Source: Streptomyces shenzhenensis
Lineage (GTDB): Bacteria > Actinomycetota > Actinomycetes > Streptomycetales > Streptomycetaceae
Assembly: GCF_021462265.1 (NCBI RefSeq)
Contig: NZ_JAJONF010000003.1
Coordinates: forward strand, 1-64,000
Direction: 5' to 3'
DNA: 64,000 bases
Under the pieces are notes generated by a model. That model was not told where the DNA came from. It saw only the letters and a list, made by a program, of their open reading frames with translations, and made no database searches. The position numbers and the translations under genes were made by a program. Positions within the stretch are counted from its first letter, which is position 1, and each line of letters starts with the position of its first letter. Below, piece after piece: positions 17,268 to 25,510 of this stretch.

Positions 17268-18070
17268 TCACCCACCCAGACGCCGGTAGCAGATGAGGGT
17301 GGCGGCGATGCCGGCGAAGGCGAGGAAGTGTTCGGCCTTGCGCTCGTAGCGCCGGTGCAGACGGCGACAGCCGGCAAGCCAGGCCACCGTCCTCTCCACG
17401 GTCCAGCGGTGGCGGCCCAGGCGCTGAGAGGGCTCGATGCCCTTCCGGGCGATGCGCGGGGTGATGTTCCGGGAACGCAGCCGCTGCCGCACGTGGTCGT
17501 AGTCATAGCCCTTGTCGCCATGGAGTTTGGCGGGGCGTCGCCGACGCGGCCCGCGGCGGGAGCGGATGGGCGGGATGCCGCGCACGAGGGGTTCGAGGCC
17601 CTGGCTGTCGTGAGTGTTCGCGGCGGAGATCCCAATCGAGAGGGGTAGGCCGGACCGCTCGGTGGTCAAGTGGATCTTTGAACCCTTCTTGCCGCGATCT
17701 ACGGGATTCGGACCTGTCAGGTCCCCCCTTTGAGGGCCCGCATGTTCACAGAGTCGATCGCGCACCGCGACCAGTCCAACTCCCCTCGGGCGCCGAGTTC
17801 GTCCAGGACCAGGCGGTGGAGCTTGCCCCACACCCTGGCCCGCCTCCACTCGGTGAACCGGCGGTGCGCGGTCGGCCCGGACGGACCGAAGACCGGCGGC
17901 AGTTGCCGCCAGGTACAGCCCGTCGTGGCCACGAACAGGATTGCCGCCAGCACTTCGCGATCACCGTACCGCCGTCGGCCACCGCCTTGCGGACGCACGG
18001 GAGCAGCCGGGACTACCCGCTGAAACAACTCCCACAGCCCGTCTGGAACCAGACGTCCCACCCACGCCAT
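17268..18070 (-). CDS. IS5-family transposase, copy 2, made by -1 frameshifting
   Basis: The first frame (ATG 18070 to 17717, 117 residues) has the DUF4096-like N-terminus (LVPDGLWELFQRVVP) and the first catalytic Asp in CAIDSVNMRAL, ending GGT-stop. The slippery run AAAGGGGGG near 17729-17737 allows a -1 shift into the second frame (DLTGPNPVDRGKKGSKIHL), which continues unbroken to 17268. That frame carries the second Asp (HGDKGYDY) and the Glu motif RWTVERTVAWLAGCRRLHRR. All three DDE residues are thus present. It is likely active and could also mobilise the defective copy 1. Confidence 0.9.
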
Positions 18071-18120
18071 CACGACAGCCAGTCTAATGATCAAGCCAGT
18101 TGAGACGACCTCTTAGGGGT

Positions 18121-18159
18121 CGCGCAGACGGACGGCTCCCCATACCGCCTGTCTGCGCG
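18121..18159 (-). terminator. Hairpin downstream of the hydrolase gene
   Basis: Arms CGCGCAGAC (18121-18129) and GTCTGCGCG (18151-18159) are perfectly complementary around a 21-base loop. They sit 6 bases beyond the leftward hydrolase stop and 6 bases from the IS array end. The hairpin is a plausible factor-independent terminator without a clear U-run, as is usual in streptomycetes. Confidence 0.6.
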
Positions 18160-18164
18160 AGCTC

Positions 18165-19115
18165 TCACACGGCCGGCCTGTCACGGTACGGCGCCAGGAA
18201 CGCGGTCAGCGCCGACAGCATCGCCTCCGGGGCTTCCTCGGCGGGGTAGTGGCCGCACTCGGGGATGACAAGGCTCTCCACGTCGTCGGCGGCAAGCTTC
18301 ATCGTCGCGCCGACCGACGCGCCCAGGTTCTCCGCACCCCCGATCGCCAGGACGGGAAGGGACAGCCGTCGAGTCCTGCGCCGCTGGTTCTGTTCGATGG
18401 TCGTGTCGAGTGCGCGGTAGAACTCGAAGCTGGATCGCAGGGCTTCCGGGTCGGCGGCGAGGATGTCGACGTAGTACCGGACGGCGTGGTCGGGCAGTGG
18501 CTTCGCGGATTTCGTGGCGAACTGGTGGGCGAAGTAGAGATGTTCCCGTCCGCTGACCAACTGTTCGTTGACGCCGTTGAGGCGGTTGAAGGCGAAGTGC
18601 CAGAGGCGGTCGTTGGCCTCCTGGCTGCCGAAAAGAGGCGGCGTCGGGGAAAGTCCCGGGATCGCGGCCTCGGCGACGGCCAGGCGTTCGAGCCGGTCAG
18701 GGTGATCCGCGGCCAGGGCGTAGCCGGTCCACATCCCGACGTCGTGACCGACCATCGCGAAGCGCTGATGCCCGAGTGCGTCCATCAGCGCCACCAAGTC
18801 GCCCGCGAGCGTGCCGGTGTCGTACCCGTCCAGGGGTTTGCCGGACAGTCCGACACCGCGCGGATCGACCGCGACGACCTGGAAGTCCCGGGCCAGCGCG
18901 GGCATCAGGAGGCGCCAGGCGTACCAGGTCTGCGGCCAGCCCGCGAGCAGCAGCAGCGCGGGGCCTTCGCCGCCGGTGACGGCGTGCAGGCGCAGCTCCC
19001 CGGTGTCGACGTACCGGCTGGTGAAGGTGTCGGTGAACCCGGGTGGGAGGCCGGCCGCCCCGGAGACGGAACCGGGGCCTTCGGGCGTGGGCAGGTGGGT
19101 CGACGACAGACTCAC
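18165..19115 (-). CDS. Alpha/beta hydrolase, epoxide-hydrolase-like
   Basis: The 316-residue alpha/beta hydrolase has the oxyanion-hole motif AGWPQTWYAW (near residue 57), the loop PRGVGLSGKP, the nucleophile elbow VGHDVGMW (Asp as nucleophile, near residue 124) and the C-terminal catalytic His in ECGHYP (near 292). An Asp nucleophile points to epoxide or haloalkane hydrolysis. GTG 19115 is preferred to ATG 19121 because AAAGGA then sits 5 bases upstream rather than abutting the start. Five copies of a 10-bp repeat lie just upstream. It is on the same strand as the MFS gene 125 bases upstream and may be cotranscribed with it. Confidence 0.85.
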   Translation of the reverse strand: MSLSSTHLPTPEGPGSVSGAAGLPPGFTDTFTSRYVDTGELRLHAVTGGEGPALLLLAGWPQTWYAWRLLMPALARDFQVVAVDPRGVGLSGKPLDGYDTGTLAGDLVALMDALGHQRFAMVGHDVGMWTGYALAADHPDRLERLAVAEAAIPGLSPTPPLFGSQEANDRLWHFAFNRLNGVNEQLVSGREHLYFAHQFATKSAKPLPDHAVRYYVDILAADPEALRSSFEFYRALDTTIEQNQRRRTRRLSLPVLAIGGAENLGASVGATMKLAADDVESLVIPECGHYPAEEAPEAMLSALTAFLAPYRDRPAV

Positions 19116-19127
19116 GGTCATCCTTTG

Positions 19128-19177
19128 CGGCAGTGGTCGGCAGTGGTCGGCAGTGGTCGGCAGTGGTCGGCAGTGGT
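19128..19177. repeat. Five tandem 10-bp repeats upstream of the hydrolase
   Basis: CGGCAGTGGT is repeated five times without error (19128-19177). The array lies immediately before the hydrolase ribosome-binding site, so length changes would alter its leader or the spacing from the upstream MFS gene. Confidence 0.9.
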
Positions 19178-19239
19178 TGACGGGGGTTCATGGAGTGGAC
19201 AGAAGGAAGGGGAGCGGTGCCACGCGGCGCGGCCCTCGC

Positions 19240-20463
19240 TCAGGCGGTGGCGGCGGGGCGGCGCAGCGCGCCGGCGAGGGTGGTCGCTACGACCGTGACG
19301 GCGAGGAGCAGGGTCGCGACGTCCTGGTTGATCATCTGGTCGAGGAGCCCGAGGGCCAGCGTGGGCACGATCGTGCCCGTGTAGGCGGCCAGGAAGTACG
19401 TGGCGAGCAGATCCGCCCTGCGCAGCGGATCGGCGAGCCGCTGGGCGACGCCGACGCCGCCCCGGAAGACCAGGCCGATGCCGGTACCCGCCAGAAGTGT
19501 TCCGGCGGCGAACGTGGGCAGTGACCGTGCCCACAGGCCGGTCTCGAACACCACGACGCCCGCCATGAGGAACGCCGGCGCCGGCCAGCGCCCGGAGATC
19601 CACCGCTCCGGGACGGCCACCTGCGCGACCAGGGCGACGAGGAACAGCAGCCCGACCTGTACGCCGACCGCCGCGACGTTGTGGACGTGCAGCTGTTCGC
19701 GGAGGAAGGAAGGCACCAACGACGAGAACAGTCCGCTGACCGCGAACGCGGCGAGGACGGCCGCGGCCGCCCGCAGGAACTCGGTCCGCCCCGTCCCCCG
19801 GTCGGGAACGGCGGGACGGCGAACGGACAACGCGGGGCGCTGCCGGGCCATGACGGTCTCGGGGGTGACGACGACGGCCAGGAACGCCGGGATCAGGCCG
19901 ACGAGGTAGACCCGGAACACCAGATGGGTGGGATCCGCCCCGTACTGCGCGAACAGGCCGGCGGCGACGGCGCCCAGTCCCAGTCCGCCCATGTTCGACA
20001 CCGTGGAGACGGTCGACGCCCGTCGGGTGTGCTCGGCTCCGGCGAGCTCACCCAGCGCCGCGGTCGCCGTGGCGGTGAAGACGCCGGTGCTCAGGCCGCA
20101 CAGGAACCGTGCCGCCAGGAGGGTCGCGACATCGCGGGCGACGAGGAACAGCACGGTGCTCGCCGCCGCGGCCAGGAGAGCGGCGGCCAGGAGGGGACGG
20201 CGGCCCGCGCGGTCGGAGAGCGACGCGAACACCATCAGCGCGAGCACCGTCCCCAAGGCGTAGACGGCGAAGACCAGCGTGGTGGTGAAGGGCCCGAAGC
20301 CCATCTGCGGCGCCCAGAACGCGTACAGCGGGATCGGCAGCGTCCCGCCCAGCATGACCAGGGTGTACACCGCGGCCACGAGCCAGAACCCGGCGCGCGC
20401 CCGGCGCCCGTGGACGGGTGGAACGACGTGGGTGCGGACGTCTGGCGCGACATCGTCGATCAT
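19240..20463 (-). CDS. Major facilitator superfamily efflux transporter
   Basis: The 407-residue protein has 12 predicted membrane segments. It carries the MFS signature between segments 2 and 3 (FASLSDRAGRRPLL, near residue 80) and a second, weaker repeat later. Its length and layout match drug:H+ antiporters of the DHA1 type. ATG 20463 follows GAAAGG. The gene diverges from a TetR-family gene across a 49-bp operator-like inverted repeat, the classical layout of an efflux pump repressed by its neighbour. The substrate is unknown; the adjacent hydrolase may share its induction. Confidence 0.88.
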   Translation of the reverse strand: MIDDVAPDVRTHVVPPVHGRRARAGFWLVAAVYTLVMLGGTLPIPLYAFWAPQMGFGPFTTTLVFAVYALGTVLALMVFASLSDRAGRRPLLAAALLAAAASTVLFLVARDVATLLAARFLCGLSTGVFTATATAALGELAGAEHTRRASTVSTVSNMGGLGLGAVAAGLFAQYGADPTHLVFRVYLVGLIPAFLAVVVTPETVMARQRPALSVRRPAVPDRGTGRTEFLRAAAAVLAAFAVSGLFSSLVPSFLREQLHVHNVAAVGVQVGLLFLVALVAQVAVPERWISGRWPAPAFLMAGVVVFETGLWARSLPTFAAGTLLAGTGIGLVFRGGVGVAQRLADPLRRADLLATYFLAAYTGTIVPTLALGLLDQMINQDVATLLLAVTVVATTLAGALRRPAATA

Positions 20464-20507
20464 CGTGCGGCCTTTCGGGTGAGGGAACCGCCGTTCCTCA
20501 CGCTAGC

Positions 20508-20556
20508 CATCTTGGATCGATCGGTCAAAGATGTTGTGACCGATCGGTCCAAGATG
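20508..20556. promoter_or_regulatory. TetR operator between the MFS and regulator genes
   Basis: Arms CATCTTGGATCGATCGGTCA (20508-20527) and TGACCGATCGGTCCAAGATG (20537-20556) are inverted repeats with 19 of 20 matches around a 9-base centre. Each arm contains GATCGGTC, so two dimers could bind. The site lies in the divergent promoter region and should control both genes. Confidence 0.85.
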
Positions 20557-20597
20557 CGGGTAGGCTCGTGGCGGAGTCGAAACGGGAGGTGCGCGCC

Positions 20598-21209
20598 ATG
20601 GCCGGCCGGAAGCAGTTCGACGTCGGTGTGGCGTTGGACCAGGCCATGCGGGTGTTCTGGCAGCGCGGATACGCGGACGCCTCACTCGATGCCCTCGGGT
20701 CCGCCACCGGACTCGGCCGCGGCTCCCTCTACGGTGCCTTCGGCACCAAGGACGCCCTGTTCGGCCAGTGCCTCGACCGCTACGCGCGGATCTACGGCGC
20801 GCAGTACGAGCAGGCGCTGACGGCGCACCCCGGTGAGCCGGTACGCGCGGTCGAGGCGTTCTTCGACGTCATCCTGAGCCGTATCGCCGACCCGTCGGTC
20901 CCCGTGGGGTGCCTCATCGCGCAGTCCGCCGCGCAGTCACCGACTCTGAAGGAGGAGAACAGCACCCAGGTGCGCGGCCTGCTCGACCTGCAGCGCCAAC
21001 GGGTACGCACCGCACTGGCGGACTCCTCGGCCGACCCCCGGACGCTCGACGAACTCGCCACATTCGTTGTCGCCGTCAACCAGTCGCTGGCCGTACTGAG
21101 CCGTGCCGGCGCTTCGGACGCCGAGCTGCGCTCCGTGGCCAGGCTCGCCTGCGCGACGGTGGCCGACACCCTCGGCCGGGCGGAATCGGCGGACGCCGCT
21201 CAAGGCTGA
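20598..21209 (+). CDS. TetR-family transcriptional regulator
   Basis: The 203-residue repressor has the TetR N-terminal helix-turn-helix (FDVGVALDQAMRVFWQRGYA, then LDALGSATGLGRGSLYGAFG and KDALF). A C-terminal ligand domain with the motif VPVGCLIAQSAAQSP places it near the AcrR/NemR-like branch. ATG 20598 has GGGAGG 8 bases upstream. It diverges from the MFS pump gene, and the inverted repeat between them is the obvious binding site. It probably represses both itself and the pump until a toxic ligand binds. Confidence 0.9.
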   Translation: MAGRKQFDVGVALDQAMRVFWQRGYADASLDALGSATGLGRGSLYGAFGTKDALFGQCLDRYARIYGAQYEQALTAHPGEPVRAVEAFFDVILSRIADPSVPVGCLIAQSAAQSPTLKEENSTQVRGLLDLQRQRVRTALADSSADPRTLDELATFVVAVNQSLAVLSRAGASDAELRSVARLACATVADTLGRAESADAAQG

Positions 21210-21365
21210 GCATCCCCGGCCCCGCCCGGCCCGGGTGGCCGAAACCCGGTCACCCGGGGCCACACAACCCACACTCCGCATACCTAACTGTGCCCTGAAC
21301 GGACCGTGCCCGGTCGAATACAGTGCTGAGCGCTCGTATGTACGGACGGTGCCCGTGAGGAGGTC

Positions 21366-22490
21366 GTGGTGGTGAGTGTGACGTCGGGTGCCGTCTGGGG
21401 CCGTACCGAGCAGCAGGACTTCCGGAGCCGGGTGCGGGGGACGCTCCTCGGGGCCGCCGTGGGGGACGCGCTCGGCGGGCCCGTGGACGGGCTGACGCTG
21501 GAGGAGATCCAGGCGGCCTACGGGCCCGAGGGGCTGGTCGACCTCGGGGTCGGGTACGGGCGGCGCGGGACCGTCACTCATCACACGCAGCTGACTCTCT
21601 TCACCGTGGACGGATTGATAAGGGCCCAGGTGAGGAGGGACACGGGGGCCTGGCATCCGCCCACCGACCTGCACCGGGCCTACCTGCGGTGGGCGGCCAC
21701 CCAGTGGGACTGGGGGCCGGACGAGCGGCGCGCGGAGGACGGGTGGCTGGCCCGGGAGGAGTGGCTGTACGCGCGACGGGAGCCGACCCGGTCGCTGCTG
21801 CTCGGGCTCGGGGACAAGAGGATGGGGACCCTGGAGTCGCCGAAGAACCCGGAGGACATGGGGCCCGAGGCCGTCGCCAGGTCCGCTCCGTTCGGGTTGC
21901 TCGTCGGCTGGGAGCCGCAGCTCGTCGTACAGCTGGCCGTGGAGTGCTCGGCGCAGACGCACGGGCATCCGACCGCCTGTCTGTCGGCGGGCGCGTACGC
22001 CGTGATCGTGCACGGGCTGGCGCGCGGCCAGTCCCTCGACGGGTCGGTCCAGCAGGCCCTCGCCCTGCTCGCCGCCCGGCCGGGGCATCAGCCCGTCTCC
22101 GACGCGTTGCAGCACGCGCTCGGGGCCGTACGGCAGGGGATGCCCTCCCCGGCGCGGGTCGAGGAGCTGACGGGGGACGGGGCGGCGGACGGGACGCTCG
22201 CCGCCGCGGTGTACTGCGCGCTCGTCGGCGCGGACGTACGCCACGGGCTGTGTCTCGCCGTCAACCAGGCCGGGCCCTCCGCCGTCGCCGGCACCCTCAC
22301 CGGCGGCCTGCTCGGCGCCCTGCACGGCGAGACGGCCCTCCCGCCGGCCTGGGTGGCCGAACTGGAGGGCCGTCCCACGATCCTGGAACTGGCCGACGAC
22401 TTCGCGATGGAGATGACCCAGGGGCCGGCGCTGCACAACCCGGCGGGTGCGGCTCCGGGGTGGCTGGCGCGGTATCCGCGAAGCGGCTGA
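21366..22490 (+). CDS. ADP-ribosylglycohydrolase homologue lacking metal ligands
   Basis: The 374-residue protein clearly belongs to the DraG/ARH family: GTLLGAAVGDALGGPVDG at the N-terminus, QLTLFTVDGLIRA, the HPTA region and a C-terminal TLTGGLLGALHG. The family's metal-binding TDDT is THHT here (near residue 74), and the second site GD(S/T)D near residue 300 is AGPSAV. The aspartates that hold the two Mg ions are therefore missing, and hydrolase activity is doubtful. It may be a binding protein for ADP-ribose or ADP-ribosylated targets. Three consecutive GTG codons (21366, 21369, 21372) follow GGAGG; the real start may be any of them. It is monocistronic. Confidence 0.85.
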   Translation: MVVSVTSGAVWGRTEQQDFRSRVRGTLLGAAVGDALGGPVDGLTLEEIQAAYGPEGLVDLGVGYGRRGTVTHHTQLTLFTVDGLIRAQVRRDTGAWHPPTDLHRAYLRWAATQWDWGPDERRAEDGWLAREEWLYARREPTRSLLLGLGDKRMGTLESPKNPEDMGPEAVARSAPFGLLVGWEPQLVVQLAVECSAQTHGHPTACLSAGAYAVIVHGLARGQSLDGSVQQALALLAARPGHQPVSDALQHALGAVRQGMPSPARVEELTGDGAADGTLAAAVYCALVGADVRHGLCLAVNQAGPSAVAGTLTGGLLGALHGETALPPAWVAELEGRPTILELADDFAMEMTQGPALHNPAGAAPGWLARYPRSG

Positions 22491-22568
22491 GCGGCAGCGC
22501 CCGGAAGGGGCGCGGGGCGGCCGTAGTCGATGTGCGCCTGCCGCCGCGTGCGCGCCCTCCAGCCCCCG

Positions 22569-22799
22569 CCGGTCTGTTGCCGGGCCGCGGTCCGGTCCCC
22601 GCCGGTCTGTTGCCGGGCCGCGGTCCGGTCCCCATCGGTCCGTCGCCGGGCCGCGGTCCGGTCCCCATTCGTCCGTCGCCGGGCCGCGGTCCAGTCCCCG
22701 CCGGTCTGTTGCCGTGCCATGGTCCGGTCCCCGCCGGTCCGCCGCGTGGCCACGGGCCAGCCCCCCACCGGCCCGCCGCCGGGCCACGGCCTACCCCCA
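22569..22799. repeat. 33-bp minisatellite, about seven copies
   Basis: Units begin CCGGTCTGTTGCCGGGCCGC and repeat every 33 or so bases seven times, with increasing divergence to the right. They fill most of the 314-base gap between the ADP-ribosylglycohydrolase homologue and the SSS transporter stop. Reading frames through it give only low-complexity Arg/Ala/Pro repeats, so I treat it as non-coding. Confidence 0.85.
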
Positions 22800-22804
22800 G
22801 CTGC

Positions 22805-24373
22805 CTACTGCGCCGGCACGCTGTCCCCGGCCCCGGCCCCCGCTCCGGCGGGTACCGCGGTCGCCGACATGGCGTCGCCGTCCGTGTTGACCCTCTCGAT
22901 GATCGCCAGGCGTTCGGGGGTGTCCTCCGGCTTCAGGTAGCCGATGAGGACGTAGAGGACGAGGGAGACGGCGAGGGGGATCGACACCTGGTACTGGAGC
23001 GGGACGCCGCCGTCGACGTTCCAGTTGATCGGGTAGTTGACCAGCCAGAAGGTGAGCAGGCCCGCCGCCCAGCTGGTGAGCGCGGCCGTCGGGCCGGAGC
23101 GGCGGAAGGGGCGGAGCAGGCCCAGCATCATCGGGATCGCGATCGGGCCCATCAGCCCGGCCACCCACTTGATGACGATGGTGATGATGTCCTTGAAGGT
23201 GGGGGAGTTGACCTGGGTGGCCACCGTCATGGACAGGCCGAGGAAGACGACCGTGGTGACGCGGGCCGCGATCAGGCCCGAGCGTTCGTTCCAGGCCCGC
23301 GCCCGCTGCGAGAGGACCGGCGCCACGTCACGGGTGAAGACGGCCGCGATCGCGTTGGCGTCGGAGGAGCACATCGCCATCGTGTGGGAGAAGAACCCGA
23401 CGACGACCAGGCCCAGCAGCCCGTGCGGGAGGAGCTGTTCGGTCATCAGGCCGTAGGAGTCGGAGCCGTCCGGCTTCTGGGCGTGGACCAGGAGGGGGGA
23501 TATCCACATCGGGAAGAAGAGGACGACCGGCCAGATCAGCCAGAGGGCGGCGGACAGGCGGGCGCTGCGCTCGGCCGCCTTCGGGCTGCCCGTCGCCATG
23601 TAGCGCTGGGCCTGGTTGAGCATGCCGCCGTTGTACTCGAAGAGCTTGATGAAGAGGAAGGCCAGCAGGAAGACCGTGCCGTAGGGACCGACCAGCGGTT
23701 TGCCGTGGCCGTGCAGGGCCGGCTGGCTGAACGCGTCGAAGAGACCGATGCCCTTGTCGTTCAGCTTCAGGACGACGGCGACGAACATCGAGATGCCGGC
23801 CAGGAGCTGGATGGCGAACTGGCCCAGCTCGGTGAGAGCGTCCGCCCACAGGCCGCCGATCGTGCAGTAGACGGCGGTGATCGCGCCGGTGATGAGGATG
23901 CCCTGGTTGAGGGAGACCCCGGTGAACACCGACAGCAGGGTGGCGATCGCGGCCCACTTCGCGGCCACGTCCACGATCTTCAGCAGCATGCCGGACCAGG
24001 CCAGCGCCTGCTGGGTGGAGAGGTTGTAGCGGTTCTTCAGGTATTCGAGGGGGGACGCCACGTGCAGGCGGGAGCGGAGCCGGTTGATGCGCGGGGCGAA
24101 GAGTTTCGAGCCGATCGCGATGCCGAGGGCGATCGGGAAGGACCAGGTGACGAACGAGGTCACGCCGTAGGTGTAGGCGATGCCCGCGTACCCGGTGAAC
24201 ATCACCGCGCTGTAGCCCGACATGTGGTGCGAGATGCCGGACAGCCACCAGGGCATCTTGCCGCCCGCGGTGAAGAAGTCGCTGACGTTGTCCACGCGTT
24301 TGTGCGACCAGATGCCGATCGCGACCATCACACCGAAGTAGCCGATGAGCACGGCCCAGTCGAGCCCGTTCAT
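22805..24373 (-). CDS. Sodium:solute symporter (SSS family)
   Basis: The 522-residue membrane protein has about 13 hydrophobic segments. It shows SSS features: an N-terminal LIGYFGVMVAIGIWS segment, DFFTAGGKMPWWLSGISHHM (the family's DFFLAGR-type loop), and GGLWADALTELGQF, which is the signature region around segment 6. It should couple Na+ entry to uptake of a sugar, amino acid or organic acid; the substrate cannot be told. ATG 24373 follows AAGGGGGG at good spacing. A palindromic region about 140 bases upstream may be an operator. Confidence 0.9.
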   Translation of the reverse strand: MNGLDWAVLIGYFGVMVAIGIWSHKRVDNVSDFFTAGGKMPWWLSGISHHMSGYSAVMFTGYAGIAYTYGVTSFVTWSFPIALGIAIGSKLFAPRINRLRSRLHVASPLEYLKNRYNLSTQQALAWSGMLLKIVDVAAKWAAIATLLSVFTGVSLNQGILITGAITAVYCTIGGLWADALTELGQFAIQLLAGISMFVAVVLKLNDKGIGLFDAFSQPALHGHGKPLVGPYGTVFLLAFLFIKLFEYNGGMLNQAQRYMATGSPKAAERSARLSAALWLIWPVVLFFPMWISPLLVHAQKPDGSDSYGLMTEQLLPHGLLGLVVVGFFSHTMAMCSSDANAIAAVFTRDVAPVLSQRARAWNERSGLIAARVTTVVFLGLSMTVATQVNSPTFKDIITIVIKWVAGLMGPIAIPMMLGLLRPFRRSGPTAALTSWAAGLLTFWLVNYPINWNVDGGVPLQYQVSIPLAVSLVLYVLIGYLKPEDTPERLAIIERVNTDGDAMSATAVPAGAGAGAGDSVPAQ

Positions 24374-24508
24374 GCGCCCCCCTTCCAGGGTCCGCCTACT
24401 GAACTCCGCTCAGCTGGCTGGCACTTCGCATAAGCGGAGCGGGGACGGGGAAGGCCGCGAAGTGCCCGCTCATCGTGGGTTCCGTTACGCGGGCACGACA
24501 AGCGGGCG

Positions 24509-24550
24509 TAAGGTCAAGGCAAAGCAAAATCGTTCGCCTTGCTGACCTTA
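24509..24550. promoter_or_regulatory. Operator-like palindrome upstream of the symporter
   Basis: TAAGGTCA (24509-24516) and TGACCTTA (24543-24550) are perfect inverted arms. Inside them AAGGC and GCCTT (24516-24520 and 24536-24540) continue the symmetry imperfectly. It is one of the few A+T-richer spots locally. It could be a regulator site for the leftward symporter gene. A second small palindrome, GTTCAT-GGAT-ATGAAC, follows at 24551-24566. Confidence 0.45.
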
Positions 24551-24571
24551 GTTCATGGATATGAACTTGTC

Positions 24572-24590
24572 GGTTGGCTGGGAACCAACC
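24572..24590 (-). terminator. Hairpin terminator of the SDR gene
   Basis: GGTTGG (24572-24577) pairs with CCAACC (24585-24590), just 4 bases past the SDR stop at 24594. It is short but well placed. Confidence 0.5.
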
Positions 24591-24593
24591 CCC

Positions 24594-25379
24594 TCAGTGC
24601 ATCAGCTCCCCCGCGTTGACCAGCAGCGACTGGCCCGTGATGGCCCGCGCCCGGTCCGACGCCAGGAACACGGCCGCGTCCGCCACGTCCCCGTCCGTCG
24701 CCAGGTCGGGCAACGCCATCCGGCCGGTCAGCCGGCCCAGCACCTCGTCCTCCGGCACCCCCTCCGTGTGCGCGGTGAACTGGACGTACGCCTGCACCGG
24801 CGGCCCCCACATCCAGCCCGGCAGCACGGTGTTGACCCGGATCCGGTACGGCCCCAGCTCCCGCGCCAGCGAGTACATCGCGCTGGTCAGCGCGCCCTTG
24901 GAGGCGGCGTACGCGGCCTGCTTTACCTGCGAGGGCGCGGCGACGGCGGACTGGGTGCCGATGAAGACGACCGAGCCGCCGTTCTCCTTGAGTGCGGGCA
25001 GGCAGGCCCGGGTCATCCGCAGTGTGCCCAGCAGGTTCACGTCGATCACCGAGGCCCAGGTCGCGAAGTCCGCGTCCTCGACCCCGCCGAAGTAGGAGTC
25101 CCAGGCGGCGACATGGACCACCGCGTCGATCCCGCCGAACCGCTCCCGGGCCAGCTCCGCCAGCGCCTCGCACTGGCCCTCGTCGGTGATGTCGGTGGCC
25201 CGGTACGCGGTCCGGGTGCCCTCCGGGTCGATCCCGGCCGCGCTCTTCGCGAGGTTCGCCTCGGTCCGCGCGCCCAGCACGGCGTTCCCGCCGTCCCGTA
25301 CGACGGCCGTCGCGATCTGATGCCCGAGCCCCGCGCCGACTCCCGAGACGACGACGGTCTTGCCCTCCAGTAGTGACAT
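24594..25379 (-). CDS. Short-chain dehydrogenase/reductase
   Basis: The 261-residue classical SDR has the cofactor motif VSGVGAGLGHQIA (TGxxxGxG variant, residues about 11-23), the D-I/V acidic loop ATDIT, an NAA-like VHVAAW, the catalytic Ser in FIGTQSAV, and the YAASK motif (Tyr/Lys, near residue 155). It should oxidise or reduce an alcohol/ketone with NAD(P). ATG 25379 follows a GGGAGGT site (GGGAGGTCAGCT before the start). A perfect 15-bp palindrome lies 28 bases upstream, the type of operator used by TetR-family repressors, so the gene is probably repressed by an unlinked regulator. Confidence 0.9.
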   Translation of the reverse strand: MSLLEGKTVVVSGVGAGLGHQIATAVVRDGGNAVLGARTEANLAKSAAGIDPEGTRTAYRATDITDEGQCEALAELARERFGGIDAVVHVAAWDSYFGGVEDADFATWASVIDVNLLGTLRMTRACLPALKENGGSVVFIGTQSAVAAPSQVKQAAYAASKGALTSAMYSLARELGPYRIRVNTVLPGWMWGPPVQAYVQFTAHTEGVPEDEVLGRLTGRMALPDLATDGDVADAAVFLASDRARAITGQSLLVNAGELMH

Positions 25380-25406
25380 AGCTGACCTCCCGGCTCTGCC
25401 GCTTGC

Positions 25407-25421
25407 CTGACGGTCCGTCAG
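25407..25421. promoter_or_regulatory. CTGACGGTCCGTCAG operator-like palindrome
   Basis: CTGACGG-T-CCGTCAG is a perfect palindrome 28 bases upstream of the SDR start. Its form (TGACGG...CCGTCA) is that of many actinobacterial TetR-family operators. No TetR gene is adjacent on this side. Confidence 0.6.
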
Positions 25422-25476
25422 ATTAGGGGTGAGCGCGGGAGGGTGGAAGGGGGCAGGTGCGGCCCGGCCCCAACAG

Positions 25477-25510
25477 CGTCGGCTCCGCCCTGGGAGGGGC
25501 GGAGCCGACG
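25477..25510. terminator. Strong hairpin terminator
   Basis: A perfect 14-bp G+C-rich stem (CGTCGGCTCCGCCC with GGGCGGAGCCGACG) closes on a 6-base loop. It lies about 55 bases past the stop of the leftward surface-protein gene and would end its transcript before the SDR promoter. Confidence 0.85.

Larger units (their letters stand above)
16454..18112 (-). mobile_element. IS5-type element 2 carrying a DUF2625 passenger gene
   Basis: Ends GAGGTCATCTCGATTGG (16454-16470) and, inverted, CCAGTTGAGACGACCTC (18096-18112) match in 14 of 17 positions. TTA borders both ends (16451-16453, shared with element 1, and 18113-18115). The 1,659-bp unit holds a DUF2625 gene reading rightward and an intact two-frame transposase reading leftward. 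A weaker terminal-repeat-like sequence sits near 17256-17272, between the two genes. Confidence 0.85.

Noticed and set aside
22569..22799. Candidate CRISPR array
   Set aside because: Units are contiguous tandem copies of about 33 bp with no unique spacers and no cas genes nearby, so this is a minisatellite.
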